From the NCBI RefSeq assembly GCF_003001935.1, contig NZ_PVNG01000023.1, positions 124,001-188,000 on the forward strand: DNA of 64,000 nucleotides, written 5' to 3'. Both the position numbers and the translations under genes were made by a program. Within the stretch, counting starts at the first letter, position 1, and every line of letters begins with the position of its first letter. Source of the stretch: Nonomuraea fuscirosea (GTDB lineage Bacteria > Actinomycetota > Actinomycetes > Streptosporangiales > Streptosporangiaceae). Below, piece by piece: positions 1 to 8,236 of this stretch. The notes beneath the pieces are model-generated. The model did not search any database. It was given only the letters and a program-made list of their open reading frames with translations, and was not told the DNA's origin.

Positions 1-890
1 ACCCAGACGGGGGTGCGGTTGAGCACCAGCACGCGCTCGCCGTGCAGCACGACGCGGTCCTCGCCCGGGTCGGCGCCGCCGAGCACGTCCCGCATGCGCT
101 CGGAGACCGGCATCCGCGTCAGGTCCTCGCCGACGTCGCCGAGCAGTTCGCGGGCGGCGTCGTTGACCAGCGTGACGCGGCCGTTCAGGTCGAGCGCGAG
201 CACGCCCTCCTTGACGCCGTGCAGCACGCCCTCCCGCTGCTCCAGCAGGGCGGCGATCTCGCGCGGCTCCAGCCCGAACGTCTGCTTGCGCACCCGTGCG
301 GTGATCAGCGCGGCCAGCGCGAGCCCGGCCAGCAGCACCGCCAGCGCGGTCCAGATGAGCGGCGGCAGGGCGTGGGTGAGCTGGCTGTCGACCGTGGTCT
401 CCAGCACGCCCACGGAGACGAGGCCGATGACGGTGCCGTATTCGTCGCGGATGGGCGTCTTGCCCCTAACGGTGGTGCCGATCGTGCCGGTCTCCGTGCC
501 CACCCAGCTCCGGCCCGAGCGCAGGACCGGGGTGCCGTCGGTGGACAGCGTCTTGCCGATCAGCGCGGTGTTGGGGTGGGCGTAGCGCTTCTGGTCGGTG
601 TTGGCGATCACCACGTAGTCGGCGCCGGTCTCCTGCTGGACGCTCATGGCCAGCGGTTGCAGCACGCTCTCCGGGCTCGCCAGCTTGAACGCCTCGCGCA
701 CCTGCGGCAGCGCGGCCACCGACTGCGCGATCGCCAGCGCCCGCTGCTGGTAGAGCGAGTCGAGCTGATCTCTCGTGTGCTCGGCCCACACTGCCGCCGT
801 GCCCCCGGCGGCGAGCAGCACGATCACCATCTGGAGCACGAAGAGCTGCGTCCCGAGGGACGCGTCACGCACTCGTCTCACCCTGCTCAT
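1..890 (-). CDS. Sensor histidine kinase, N-terminal part (CitA/DcuS type), cut by window edge
   Basis: The reading frame opens with ATG at 890 and runs off the left edge, giving 296 residues without a stop. A first membrane helix lies at about residues 13-35, an extracytoplasmic sensor domain of the CitA/DcuS (sCache) kind follows to about 165, a second helix lies near 168-190, and the last part (GVLHGVKEGVLALDLNGRV) reads as a PAS domain. The kinase core is outside the window. It is divergent from tctC with 172 bases between the starts. Kinases of this family commonly sense di- and tricarboxylates and control tctCBA, so it probably regulates the neighbouring transporter; the response regulator must lie to the left. 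Confidence 0.85.
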   Translation of the reverse strand, partial: MSRVRRVRDASLGTQLFVLQMVIVLLAAGGTAAVWAEHTRDQLDSLYQQRALAIAQSVAALPQVREAFKLASPESVLQPLAMSVQQETGADYVVIANTDQKRYAHPNTALIGKTLSTDGTPVLRSGRSWVGTETGTIGTTVRGKTPIRDEYGTVIGLVSVGVLETTVDSQLTHALPPLIWTALAVLLAGLALAALITARVRKQTFGLEPREIAALLEQREGVLHGVKEGVLALDLNGRVTLVNDAARELLGDVGEDLTRMPVSERMRDVLGGADPGEDRVVLHGERVLVLNRTPVW

Positions 891-1062
891 GGAAACAAAC
901 GGAGGTCACGTCCCGGTCGCGACCGACAACCCCTTCGAGCACCGCCGGCAGGTCGCGACCAATACGACCACTACGACGGCAACCGCGCAAAGACTCGACG
1001 CCTCGCGCGCCGGAAATCACCATGCCAGTCCAACCTATGTGAGCACACCCCCTGGAGTGATC

Positions 1063-2034
1063 ATGCGCTTGCGCGTATTCGCCGCACTCGCGGCACTCTC
1101 CCTCGGCGCGATGACCGGCTGCGGCGCCTCGGGAGGCACCTCGGCAGGCGCCTCCGCCTTGCGGATCATGGCTCCGGCCGCCCCGGGCGGCGGCTGGGAC
1201 CAGACCTCCCGTACGGCGGAGCAGGCGTTCAAGAGCGCCGACCCGCAGCGCAAGGTCGAGGTGTTCAACGTGCCCGGCGCCGGCGGCACCATCGGCCTGG
1301 CGCAGCTGGCCGGGGAGAAGGGCAACGGCAACCTGCTGATGACCATGGGCCTGGTCATGGTGGGCGCCATCGAGCAGAACAAGTCCAAGGTCACGCTGGC
1401 CGAGACCACGCCCATCGCCAAGCTGACCGAGGAGTACGAGCTGGTCGTGGTGCCGGCCGCGTCCCCGTTCAAGTCGCTGGCCGATCTGGTGGCGGCCTGG
1501 AAGGCCGACCCGGCGAAGGTGTCCATCTCGGGCGGCTCGGCCGGCGGCACCGACCACATCGTGGCCGGCCTGATGGCCAAGGCCGCGGGCGTGGACCCCA
1601 AGCAGGTCAACTACATCGCCCACTCCGGCGGCGGCGAGGCGCTGAACGAGCTGCTCGGCAACAAGGTCAGCGCGGGCATCTCGGGCGTGGCCGAGTTCGC
1701 CGAGCACGTGAAGTCCGGCAAGCTGCGCGCCCTGGGCGTCACCTCGGGCGAGCGGGTGCCCGGCCTGGACTCGCCCACGCTGAAGGAGGGCGGCCTGGAC
1801 GTGGAGCTGGCCAACTGGCGCGGCTTCGTCGCCCCCGCCGGGCTGTCCGAGGCCGACAAGAAGGCCCTGACCGACCTGGTCACCAAGATGCACGACGCGC
1901 AGCCGTGGAAGGACGCGGTGGCCAAGAACGGCTGGATCGACTCCTTCCAGACCGGGCAGCAGTTCACCGACTACCTGGCCTCCGAGCAGACCCGGGTGAA
2001 GGCGATCATCGCTGAGATGGGGCTCGTTTCCTGA
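1063..2034 (+). CDS. tctC: Tricarboxylate transporter solute-binding lipoprotein TctC
   Basis: Binding protein of a tripartite tricarboxylate transporter (TTT), anchored outside the membrane and delivering a carboxylate such as citrate to TctA/TctB. The ATG at 1063 follows a GGAG at 1053-1056 and starts a 323-residue protein with a lipoprotein signal whose modified cysteine is Cys20 (AMTGC). The Bug/TctC fold is supported by the early APAAPGGGWD motif and the NVPGAGGTIG and SGGSAGGTDH loops. Longer upstream extensions of the frame lack signal-peptide character. The stop overlaps the tctB start (ATGA), so the three genes form one operon. The substrate cannot be told from sequence. Confidence 0.92.
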   Translation: MRLRVFAALAALSLGAMTGCGASGGTSAGASALRIMAPAAPGGGWDQTSRTAEQAFKSADPQRKVEVFNVPGAGGTIGLAQLAGEKGNGNLLMTMGLVMVGAIEQNKSKVTLAETTPIAKLTEEYELVVVPAASPFKSLADLVAAWKADPAKVSISGGSAGGTDHIVAGLMAKAAGVDPKQVNYIAHSGGGEALNELLGNKVSAGISGVAEFAEHVKSGKLRALGVTSGERVPGLDSPTLKEGGLDVELANWRGFVAPAGLSEADKKALTDLVTKMHDAQPWKDAVAKNGWIDSFQTGQQFTDYLASEQTRVKAIIAEMGLVS

Positions 2035-2519
2035 TGACCCGCTGGTGGCGGCCCGAACTCGGGCTGGCGATCGTCGTCCTGGTGCTGGGCGTGCTCGTCG
2101 TGGTGGGCACGCTCGACGTCTCCGCGGCGGCCTCCCAGCTCGGCATCGGGCCGAGGTTCTTCCCCATGCTGGTGGGCGGCGCCATGGTGCTCATCGGCCT
2201 GTTCTACGTCGCCGACGTCCTGCGCGGCGGGCACGGCGACCCCGAGGAGAGCGAGGACGTGGACACCGACGCGCCCACGGACTGGCGCGGCGTCGGACTG
2301 GTCAGCGGCATCTTCCTGGCCTTCGCGGCACTGCTGAACGTGCTCGGCTGGATCATCGGCGCGAGCCTGCTGTTCTTCGCCCTCTCGCTGGCGCTGGGCG
2401 CCGAGCACAAGTCCCGCGCGGCCGTGGTCGCGGTGGTCATGGGGGTGACGACGTACCTGCTGTTCGTCAAGGGGCTCGGCGTCACGCTGCCCGGCGGGCC
2501 GCTGGAGGGGGTGATCTGA
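2034..2519 (+). CDS. tctB: Tricarboxylate transporter small membrane subunit TctB
   Basis: Small integral membrane subunit of the TTT transporter, 161 residues. I see four hydrophobic segments: about residues 9-27, 41-62, 84-118 (long, probably a re-entrant pair) and 128-148. The acidic loop after the second segment (PEESEDVDTD) is cytoplasmic-looking. TctB proteins are poorly conserved, so the call leans on size, topology and position between tctC and tctA. The start overlaps the tctC stop, and one base separates its stop from the tctA ATG, which implies coupled translation. Confidence 0.88.
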   Translation: MTRWWRPELGLAIVVLVLGVLVVVGTLDVSAAASQLGIGPRFFPMLVGGAMVLIGLFYVADVLRGGHGDPEESEDVDTDAPTDWRGVGLVSGIFLAFAALLNVLGWIIGASLLFFALSLALGAEHKSRAAVVAVVMGVTTYLLFVKGLGVTLPGGPLEGVI

Positions 2520-2520
2520 G

Positions 2521-4038
2521 ATGACCTCGTTCCAGCTGCTGCTCGACGGCTTCGCCGCCGCGCTCACCCCCGTCAACCTCATGTACGCGCTCATCGGCGT
2601 CACCCTCGGCACCCTCGTCGGCGTGCTGCCCGGCATCGGGCCCGCGATGACCGTGGCGCTGCTGCTGCCGATCACGTTCACGGTGCCGCCGGCCAGCGCG
2701 TTCATCATGTTCGCCGGCATCTACTACGGCGGAATGTACGGCGGCTCGACCACCTCCATCCTGCTCAACACCCCCGGCGAGTCCGCGTCCATGATCACGG
2801 CGCTGGAGGGCAACAAGATGGCCAGGCGGGGCCGGGCCGCCCAGGCGCTGGCCACGGCCGCGATCGGCTCGTTCGTGGCCGGCACCGTCGCCACGGCTCT
2901 GCTGGTCGTGGCGGCCCCCGCCGTGGTCGACTTCGCCATCTCCTTCGGCCCCGAGGACTACTTCGCGCTGGCCATCCTGGCCTTCACCGCCGTCTCCTCG
3001 GTCCTGTCCCGCTCGATCGTGCGCGGCCTGGCCTCGCTCGGCCTCGGCCTGGTGATCGGCCTGATCGGCATCGACCAGCAGACCGGCCAGGCCCGGCTCA
3101 CGCTCGGCATCCCGCAACTGCTCGACGGCATCGACGTGGTGATCGTCGCCGTGGGCCTCTTCGCGCTCGGCGAAGCCCTCTACGTGGCCTCCCGGCTGCG
3201 GCACGCGCCTCCTGAGGTGGTGCCGGTCGGGCGGGCGTGGATGGGCCGTGCCGACTGGCGCCGCTCCTGGTTCCCGTGGCTGCGCGGCACCGCCCTGGGC
3301 TTCCCGTTCGGCGCCCTGCCGGGCGGCGGGGCGGAGATCCCCACGTTCCTGTCGTACGCGGCCGAGAAGCGCCTGGCGCGCGGCGTGGCCCGCGAGGAGT
3401 TCGGCAACGGGGCCATCGAGGGCGTCGCGGGTCCCGAGGCGGCCAACAACGCCTCGGCGGCCGGCACCCTCGTTCCGCTGCTCACCCTGGGCCTGCCCAC
3501 GTCGGCGACGGCCGCGATCCTGCTGGCCGCCTTCCAGCAGTACGGCCTGCAGCCCGGCCCCCAGCTCTTCGACCACAACCCGGCGCTGGTCTGGGGCATG
3601 ATCGCGTCGCTGTTCATCGGCAACACGATGCTGCTGGTGCTGAACCTGCCGCTGGCGCCGCTGTGGGCCAGGGTCCTGCGCGTGCCCCGGCCGTACCTGT
3701 ACTCGGGGATCGTGCTCTTCGCCGCCCTCGGCGTCTACGCGCTGAACGGCACCATCGTGGACCTGTTCGTGCTGTACCTGCTCGGCCTGCTCGGCTACGC
3801 CATGCGCCGCTTCGGCCTGCCCGTCGCCCCCGCGGTGATCGGCATGATCCTGGGGCCGATGGCGGAGATCCAGCTGCGGCGGGCGCTGGCGATCGGGGCC
3901 GGGGACGTGAGCGTGCTCGTCCGCAGCCCGGTGGCCGTCGTCCTGCTGGTGCTGGCCGCCCTCGCCCTGCTCACGCCGCTGTTCAGGAAACTGGCGGGAC
4001 GTCGGCGACAGACCGCGACCACGTCGGCCGGGGAGTGA
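2521..4038 (+). CDS. tctA: Tricarboxylate transporter large membrane subunit TctA
   Basis: Main channel subunit of the TTT transporter, 505 residues with about 11-12 hydrophobic segments. Family motifs are clear: GVLPGIGPAMTVALLLP near residues 38-54 and YYGGMYGGSTTSILLNTPGE near 70-89, and the second half repeats the pattern (FPFGALPGGGAEIPTFLSY, then a LGLPTSATAAILL loop). The length is normal for TctA. Third gene of the tctCBA operon; transcription probably ends at the strong hairpin that encloses its stop codon. Confidence 0.95.
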   Translation: MTSFQLLLDGFAAALTPVNLMYALIGVTLGTLVGVLPGIGPAMTVALLLPITFTVPPASAFIMFAGIYYGGMYGGSTTSILLNTPGESASMITALEGNKMARRGRAAQALATAAIGSFVAGTVATALLVVAAPAVVDFAISFGPEDYFALAILAFTAVSSVLSRSIVRGLASLGLGLVIGLIGIDQQTGQARLTLGIPQLLDGIDVVIVAVGLFALGEALYVASRLRHAPPEVVPVGRAWMGRADWRRSWFPWLRGTALGFPFGALPGGGAEIPTFLSYAAEKRLARGVAREEFGNGAIEGVAGPEAANNASAAGTLVPLLTLGLPTSATAAILLAAFQQYGLQPGPQLFDHNPALVWGMIASLFIGNTMLLVLNLPLAPLWARVLRVPRPYLYSGIVLFAALGVYALNGTIVDLFVLYLLGLLGYAMRRFGLPVAPAVIGMILGPMAEIQLRRALAIGAGDVSVLVRSPVAVVLLVLAALALLTPLFRKLAGRRRQTATTSAGE

Positions 4039-4060
4039 CGGACGCCTCCCCCGGCCGACG
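4022..4060 (+). terminator. Stem-loop terminator spanning the tctA stop
   Basis: Arms 4022-4035 (CGTCGGCCGGGGAG) and 4046-4060 pair over 14 bases with one bulged C. The loop holds the tctA stop codon at 4036-4038. There is no T-run after the stem, as is usual for actinomycete terminators. It would end the tctCBA transcript before the convergent gatB gene. Confidence 0.7.
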
Positions 4061-4195
4061 AACCGGCCCCGTCGCTCCACCCGGACCGACGGGGCCGCCC
4101 GCTGCCGTCCCGAAACGCCTGGCCCTTCACCCCAGAGCGTCCGTACCAGCACACCCGGGACACCCACGCGAGGGCAGGCCCCCCAGAAACGCGTT

Positions 4196-5701
4196 CTACT
4201 CCTGGACGCCGAGCTTCTCCAGGATCAGCTGCCGGGCACGGGCCGCGTCGGCCTTCCCCTTGCTGGCCCGCATCACGCCACCCACCAGCGCACCCGCGGC
4301 GGCGATCTTCCCGGAGCGCACCTTCTCGGCCGCGTCGGCGTTGTCGGCCAGCACCTGATCGATGATCGCCGACAGCTCGCCCTCGTCGTTCACGATCTTC
4401 AGGCCGCGGCTCTCGACCACCTCGTCCGGCGTGCCCTCGCCGGCCATCACGCCTTCGAGCACCTCGCGCGCCAGCTTGTCGTTGAGCGCGCCGGAGGCCA
4501 CCAGCTCGGTCACCCTGGCGATCTGCTCGGGGGTGATGGGCAGGTCGGCCAGCGGCGTGCTGGTCTCGTTGGACCGCCGCGCCAGCTCACCCATCCACCA
4601 CTTGCGCGCGTCGGCCGCCGGCGCGCCGACCGCGACCGTGGCCTCGACCAGCTCGATGGCGTCGGCGTTGTGCATCGCCTGCATGTCGAGGTCGGACAGG
4701 CCCCACTCGGCCTGCAGCCGCTTGCGCTTGACCGACGGCAGCTCGGGCAGCCCCGCCTTGAGCTCGGCCACCCAGCCGCGGTCGGGCGCGATCGGCACCA
4801 GGTCGGGCTCGGGGAAGTAGCGGTAGTCCTGCGCCTCCTCCTTGGACCGGCCGGAGGTGGTGCCGCCGGTGTCCTCGTGGAAGTGACGGGTCTCCTGCAC
4901 GATCTTCCCGCCGGCGGCGAGCACGGCGGCCTGCCGCTCGATCTCGCTCCTGACGGCCCGCTCGACGCTGCGCAGCGAGTTGACGTTCTTGGTCTCCGTA
5001 CGGGTGCCCCATTCGGACGAGCCGCGCGGCATCAGCGAGACGTTGACGTCACACCGCAGCGACCCCTCCTCCATCCGCACGTCGGAGACGCCCAGCGAAC
5101 GCATGACCTCCCGCAGCTCGGTCACGTACGCCTTGGCCACCTCGGGCGCCAGCCGGTCGGTGCCGGGGATGGGCTTGGTCACGATCTCGACCAGCGGGAT
5201 GCCGGCCCGGTTGTAGTCGACGATCGAGTAGTCGGCCCCGTGGATGCGGCCCGTCGCGCCACCCACGTGCGTGGACTTGCCGGTGTCCTCCTCCAGGTGC
5301 ACCCGCTCGATCTCGATCCGCACGGTCTTGCCCTCGACCTCGACGTCGAGGTAACCGTCGAAGCAGAGCGGCTCGTCGTACTGCGAGATCTGGTAGTTCT
5401 TCGGCATGTCCGGATAGAAGTAGTTCTTCCGGGCGAAGCGGCACCACTCGGCGATGGAGCAGTTCAGCGCCAGGCCGATGCGGATCGTCGACTCGATCGC
5501 GGCGGCGTTGGCCACCGGCAGCGCCCCGGGGAACGCCAGGCAGGTCGGACAGACCTGCGTGTTGGGCGGGGCGCCGAAGGTCGTCTTGCAGCCGCAGAAC
5601 ATCTTCGACTTGGTGCCCAGCTCGACATGCGTCTCCAGGCCGAGCACCGGCTCGAACCGGTCGAGCGCTTCGTCGTACGGCATGAGCGTACCGGCAGTCA
5701 T
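4196..5701 (-). CDS. gatB: Asp-tRNA(Asn)/Glu-tRNA(Gln) amidotransferase subunit B
   Basis: GatB binds mischarged Glu-tRNA(Gln) or Asp-tRNA(Asn), activates it with ATP and uses ammonia channelled from GatA. The 501-residue protein has the GLETHVEL start motif, the zinc-type cysteines FCGC and CPTC near the N terminus, the LEEDTGKS and YRYFPEPDL motifs, and a C-terminal YqeY-like helical tail ending LILEKLGV. The length is typical. It is separated from gatA by a broken ATPase gene, whereas gatA and gatC overlap. The convergent tctA terminator lies downstream. Confidence 0.97.
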   Translation of the reverse strand: MTAGTLMPYDEALDRFEPVLGLETHVELGTKSKMFCGCKTTFGAPPNTQVCPTCLAFPGALPVANAAAIESTIRIGLALNCSIAEWCRFARKNYFYPDMPKNYQISQYDEPLCFDGYLDVEVEGKTVRIEIERVHLEEDTGKSTHVGGATGRIHGADYSIVDYNRAGIPLVEIVTKPIPGTDRLAPEVAKAYVTELREVMRSLGVSDVRMEEGSLRCDVNVSLMPRGSSEWGTRTETKNVNSLRSVERAVRSEIERQAAVLAAGGKIVQETRHFHEDTGGTTSGRSKEEAQDYRYFPEPDLVPIAPDRGWVAELKAGLPELPSVKRKRLQAEWGLSDLDMQAMHNADAIELVEATVAVGAPAADARKWWMGELARRSNETSTPLADLPITPEQIARVTELVASGALNDKLAREVLEGVMAGEGTPDEVVESRGLKIVNDEGELSAIIDQVLADNADAAEKVRSGKIAAAGALVGGVMRASKGKADAARARQLILEKLGVQE

Positions 5702-5771
5702 GGTGAGGTCCTCAGTTCAGATCGTTGCGTTCAAGCTATCGCTTCGGCGCTCAGAGAAAGCCCACGGTTCC

Positions 5772-6240
5772 TCAGCGCCTTGGAGGTGGCGGCCGCCGCA
5801 TGGCCTGCGGATCCGGGACGTGGAAGTGCCAGGAAGCCACCTCATGCGGCCACACCTTCTGGCCCGACCCTTCCGGCGGCACCTCGAAAGACCAGTCCTC
5901 CGATTCGCGACGGGCCTCCATGACCGCGGCGGACGTCCTCACGTCGGCCCTCGACGCCTACCTCAGCCTCCACCCGGACGGCGAACCGCGACACCGGCGG
6001 GCGGCCCGACGGCTGGTGGAAGAGCTCCTGGGGCTTGCCCCGCCGCGCGTCGAGCAGCGGGTCCGCGCCACCTCGGATGTGCGGCAGGCCGGCGCCGATC
6101 GTCTCGCGGGCGAAGGTCGGGGCGTCCAGCAGGTTGGACTTTCCGCTCGCATTGGGCCCGACCAGGGCGTGGAACGGCGGCACGTCGAGGGTGAGGTCCA
6201 GGAAGGACTTGAAGCCGTCGATCTCGATGCGCGTGAGCAT
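5772..6240 (-). pseudogene. Frameshifted, C-terminally truncated AAA/SMC-type ATPase gene
   Basis: Starting at ATG 6240 the frame reads MLTRIEIDGFKSF then a Walker A motif GPNASGKSN, the standard N terminus of RecF/SMC-like AAA ATPases. After about 95 residues the original frame becomes arginine- and glycine-rich nonsense. A one-base shift near 5948-5965 restores sensible protein (WSFEVPPEGSG, then ASWHFHVPDPQAMRR) up to a TGA at 5772-5774. Relatives of this kind usually exceed 350 residues and end in Walker B, signature and D-loop motifs; none is present here, so the 3' half is lost as well. The start is 21 bases after the gatA stop, so it once sat in the gat operon. Confidence 0.75.
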
Positions 6241-6261
6241 GCCGCCGTTCCCCCTCTCGTC

Positions 6262-7752
6262 CTACAGTTCCGGCGCCCTGGACAGCAGGCCGCCGCCCCA
6301 GTGGCTCTCCAGGGCCTGCTCCACGGCGGCGCCGACGCGGTAGCAGCGGTCGTCGCCGAGGACCGGGGCCATGATCTGCAGGCCCACCGGCAGGCCGTCC
6401 TCGTCGGCCAGGCCGCACGGGACCGACATGGCCGCGTTGCCCGACAGGTTGGACGGGATGGTGCACAGGTCGGCGAGGTACATGGCCATCGGGTCGTCGG
6501 CGCGCTCGCCGATCGGGAAGGCCGTGGTGGGCGTGGTCGGCGAGACCAGGACGTCTACCTGCTGGTAGGCGGCCTCGAACTCGCGCGAGATGACCGTGCG
6601 CACCTTCTGGGCCTGGCCGTAGTAGGCGTCGTAGTAGCCGCTGGACAGCGCGTACGTGCCGAGCATGATGCGCCGCTTGACCTCGGGCCCGAAGCCGGCG
6701 GCCCTGGTCAGCGCCATGACCTCCTCGGCGCTGCGGGTGCCGTCGTCGCCGACGCGCAGGCCGTACCGCATGGCGTCGAAGCGGGCCAGGTTGGACGAGC
6801 ACTCCGAGGGCGCGATCAGGTAGTACGCCGGCAGCGCGGTCGTGAACGACGGGCAGGAGACCTCGACGACCTTGGCCCCGAGCGACTCCAGCAGGTGCAC
6901 GGCCTCCTGGTAGCGGGCCAGCACTCCGGGCTGGAAGCCCTCTCCGGCGAACTCCTTGACGACGCCGATCCGCATGCCGGAGACGTCGGGGTTTCTGGCG
7001 GCCTCGACCACCGAGGGCACGGGGGCGTCGACCGAGGTGGAGTCCATCGGGTCGTAGCCGGAGAACGCCTCGTGCAGCAGCGCCGCGTCGAGCACGTTGC
7101 GGGCGAACGGGCCCGGCGTGTCGAGCGAGCTGGCGAAGGCGATCAGGCCGTAGCGGGAGGAGCCGCCGTAGGTCGGCTTCATGCCGACGATGCCGGTCAC
7201 CGAGGCGGGCTGCCTGATGGAGCCGCCGGTGTCGGTGCCGGTGGAAAGCGGCGCCTCGTAGGCGGCCACGGCGGCGCTCGACCCGCCGGACGAGCCGCCG
7301 GGCACCCGGCTCAGGTCCCACGGGTTGTGGGTGACCTGGTAGGCGGAGTTCTCCGTGGAGGAGCCCATGGCGAACTCGTCGAGGTTGGTCTTGCCCAGGA
7401 TGACCAGGCCGGCCTCGCGCAGGCGCGCGGTGACGGTCGCGTCGTAGGGGGGCCGCCAGCCTTCGAGGATCTTGGACGCGGCCGTGGTCGGCATGTCGCG
7501 CGTGGTGAAGATGTCCTTGTGCGCGATCGGCACCCCGGCCAGCGGGCCGAGCCGCTCGCCGGCCCTGAGCCTGGCGTCGACGGCGCGCGCCTGCTCGATC
7601 GTGGTCTCGCGGTCGACGTGCAGGAACGCCTTGACCTTGGGCTCGACCTCGGCCATCCGGTCGAGGTGCGCCTCGGCCACCTCGACGGCCGACACCTCGC
7701 CCGCGGCGATCAGCGAGCCCAGCTCGGCGGCGGTCTTACGGATCAGACTCAT
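6262..7752 (-). CDS. gatA: Asp-tRNA(Asn)/Glu-tRNA(Gln) amidotransferase subunit A
   Basis: Glutaminase subunit of GatCAB that releases ammonia for GatB. The protein has 496 residues from ATG 7752, which follows a GGAGG and overlaps the gatC stop (ATGA). The amidase signature is complete: the catalytic Lys in GVPIAHKDIF, the serine-rich GGSSGGSSAAVA, and the nucleophile region DTGGSIRQPAS. The open frame extends further upstream inside gatC in another phase; those codons are not part of the protein. A broken ATPase gene separates it from gatB. Confidence 0.97.
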   Translation of the reverse strand: MSLIRKTAAELGSLIAAGEVSAVEVAEAHLDRMAEVEPKVKAFLHVDRETTIEQARAVDARLRAGERLGPLAGVPIAHKDIFTTRDMPTTAASKILEGWRPPYDATVTARLREAGLVILGKTNLDEFAMGSSTENSAYQVTHNPWDLSRVPGGSSGGSSAAVAAYEAPLSTGTDTGGSIRQPASVTGIVGMKPTYGGSSRYGLIAFASSLDTPGPFARNVLDAALLHEAFSGYDPMDSTSVDAPVPSVVEAARNPDVSGMRIGVVKEFAGEGFQPGVLARYQEAVHLLESLGAKVVEVSCPSFTTALPAYYLIAPSECSSNLARFDAMRYGLRVGDDGTRSAEEVMALTRAAGFGPEVKRRIMLGTYALSSGYYDAYYGQAQKVRTVISREFEAAYQQVDVLVSPTTPTTAFPIGERADDPMAMYLADLCTIPSNLSGNAAMSVPCGLADEDGLPVGLQIMAPVLGDDRCYRVGAAVEQALESHWGGGLLSRAPEL

Positions 7753-8048
7753 GCCTCCTCCCCGAGGATGCGCGGCACACGGAAGCGGTCGTCCTCGACG
7801 GCGGGGGCGCCGGAGAGCGCCTGGTCGGGGGTCAGGGACTGTCGCACCTCGTCGGCACGGAAGACATTGGTCAGCGGAAGCGCGTGCGACGAAGGCGGCA
7901 CGTCGTCGGCGGCGACCTCGGACACCTTGGCGACCGACTCGATGATCTGGTCGAGTTGGGTGGCGTAGTGGTCGAGCTCGTCGTCGGTGAGCGCCAGCCT
8001 GGACAACCGGGCCAGGTGTGCGACCTCGTCGCGGGTTATGGCGGACAT
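7749..8048 (-). CDS. gatC: Asp-tRNA(Asn)/Glu-tRNA(Gln) amidotransferase subunit C
   Basis: Small 99-residue subunit that wraps between GatA and GatB and stabilises the complex. The N terminus MSAITRDEVAHLARLSRLAL and the tail ending DRFRVPRILGEEA are characteristic of GatC. It is the first gene of the gat operon and overlaps gatA by four bases. A possible -10 hexamer TAGGAT, read on the minus strand, lies at 8093-8098, about 45 bases before the start; no good -35 is visible. Confidence 0.95.
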   Translation of the reverse strand: MSAITRDEVAHLARLSRLALTDDELDHYATQLDQIIESVAKVSEVAADDVPPSSHALPLTNVFRADEVRQSLTPDQALSGAPAVEDDRFRVPRILGEEA

Positions 8049-8167
8049 GAGTCGTTGAACCCGTTTCGTGGATGGAGTCTGTGGACACTGCCATCCTAGG
8101 GGGCTTGACGTATTGAGCCCGAACGGTTAACCCGACGGCAACACGCGACGTCGCGCGGGGCGGCGCG

Positions 8168-8236
8168 TCAGGCGGTCGCGCGAAGCAGCGGGGCAGGCGG
8201 TCGCGCCGGGGCGGCGGGTCAGGCGGGTCAGGCGGA
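8168..8236. repeat. Degenerate repeats extending the 3' end of the GGDEF-EAL gene
   Basis: The heptamer CAGGCGG recurs at 8169, 8194, 8220 and 8229. The two distal copies share 13 of the 14 bases in (T/G)CAGGCGGTCGCGC. The copy at 8228-8236 contains the stop codon of the minus-strand GGDEF-EAL gene, so the stop and its surroundings look duplicated into the 180-base gatC spacer. I see no other feature in that spacer. Confidence 0.5.

Noticed and set aside
2482..4167. A 561-codon minus-strand frame opposite tctA
   Set aside because: Composition (runs of Q, H, R, G) is that of a mirror frame, and tctA on the other strand has full family motifs.
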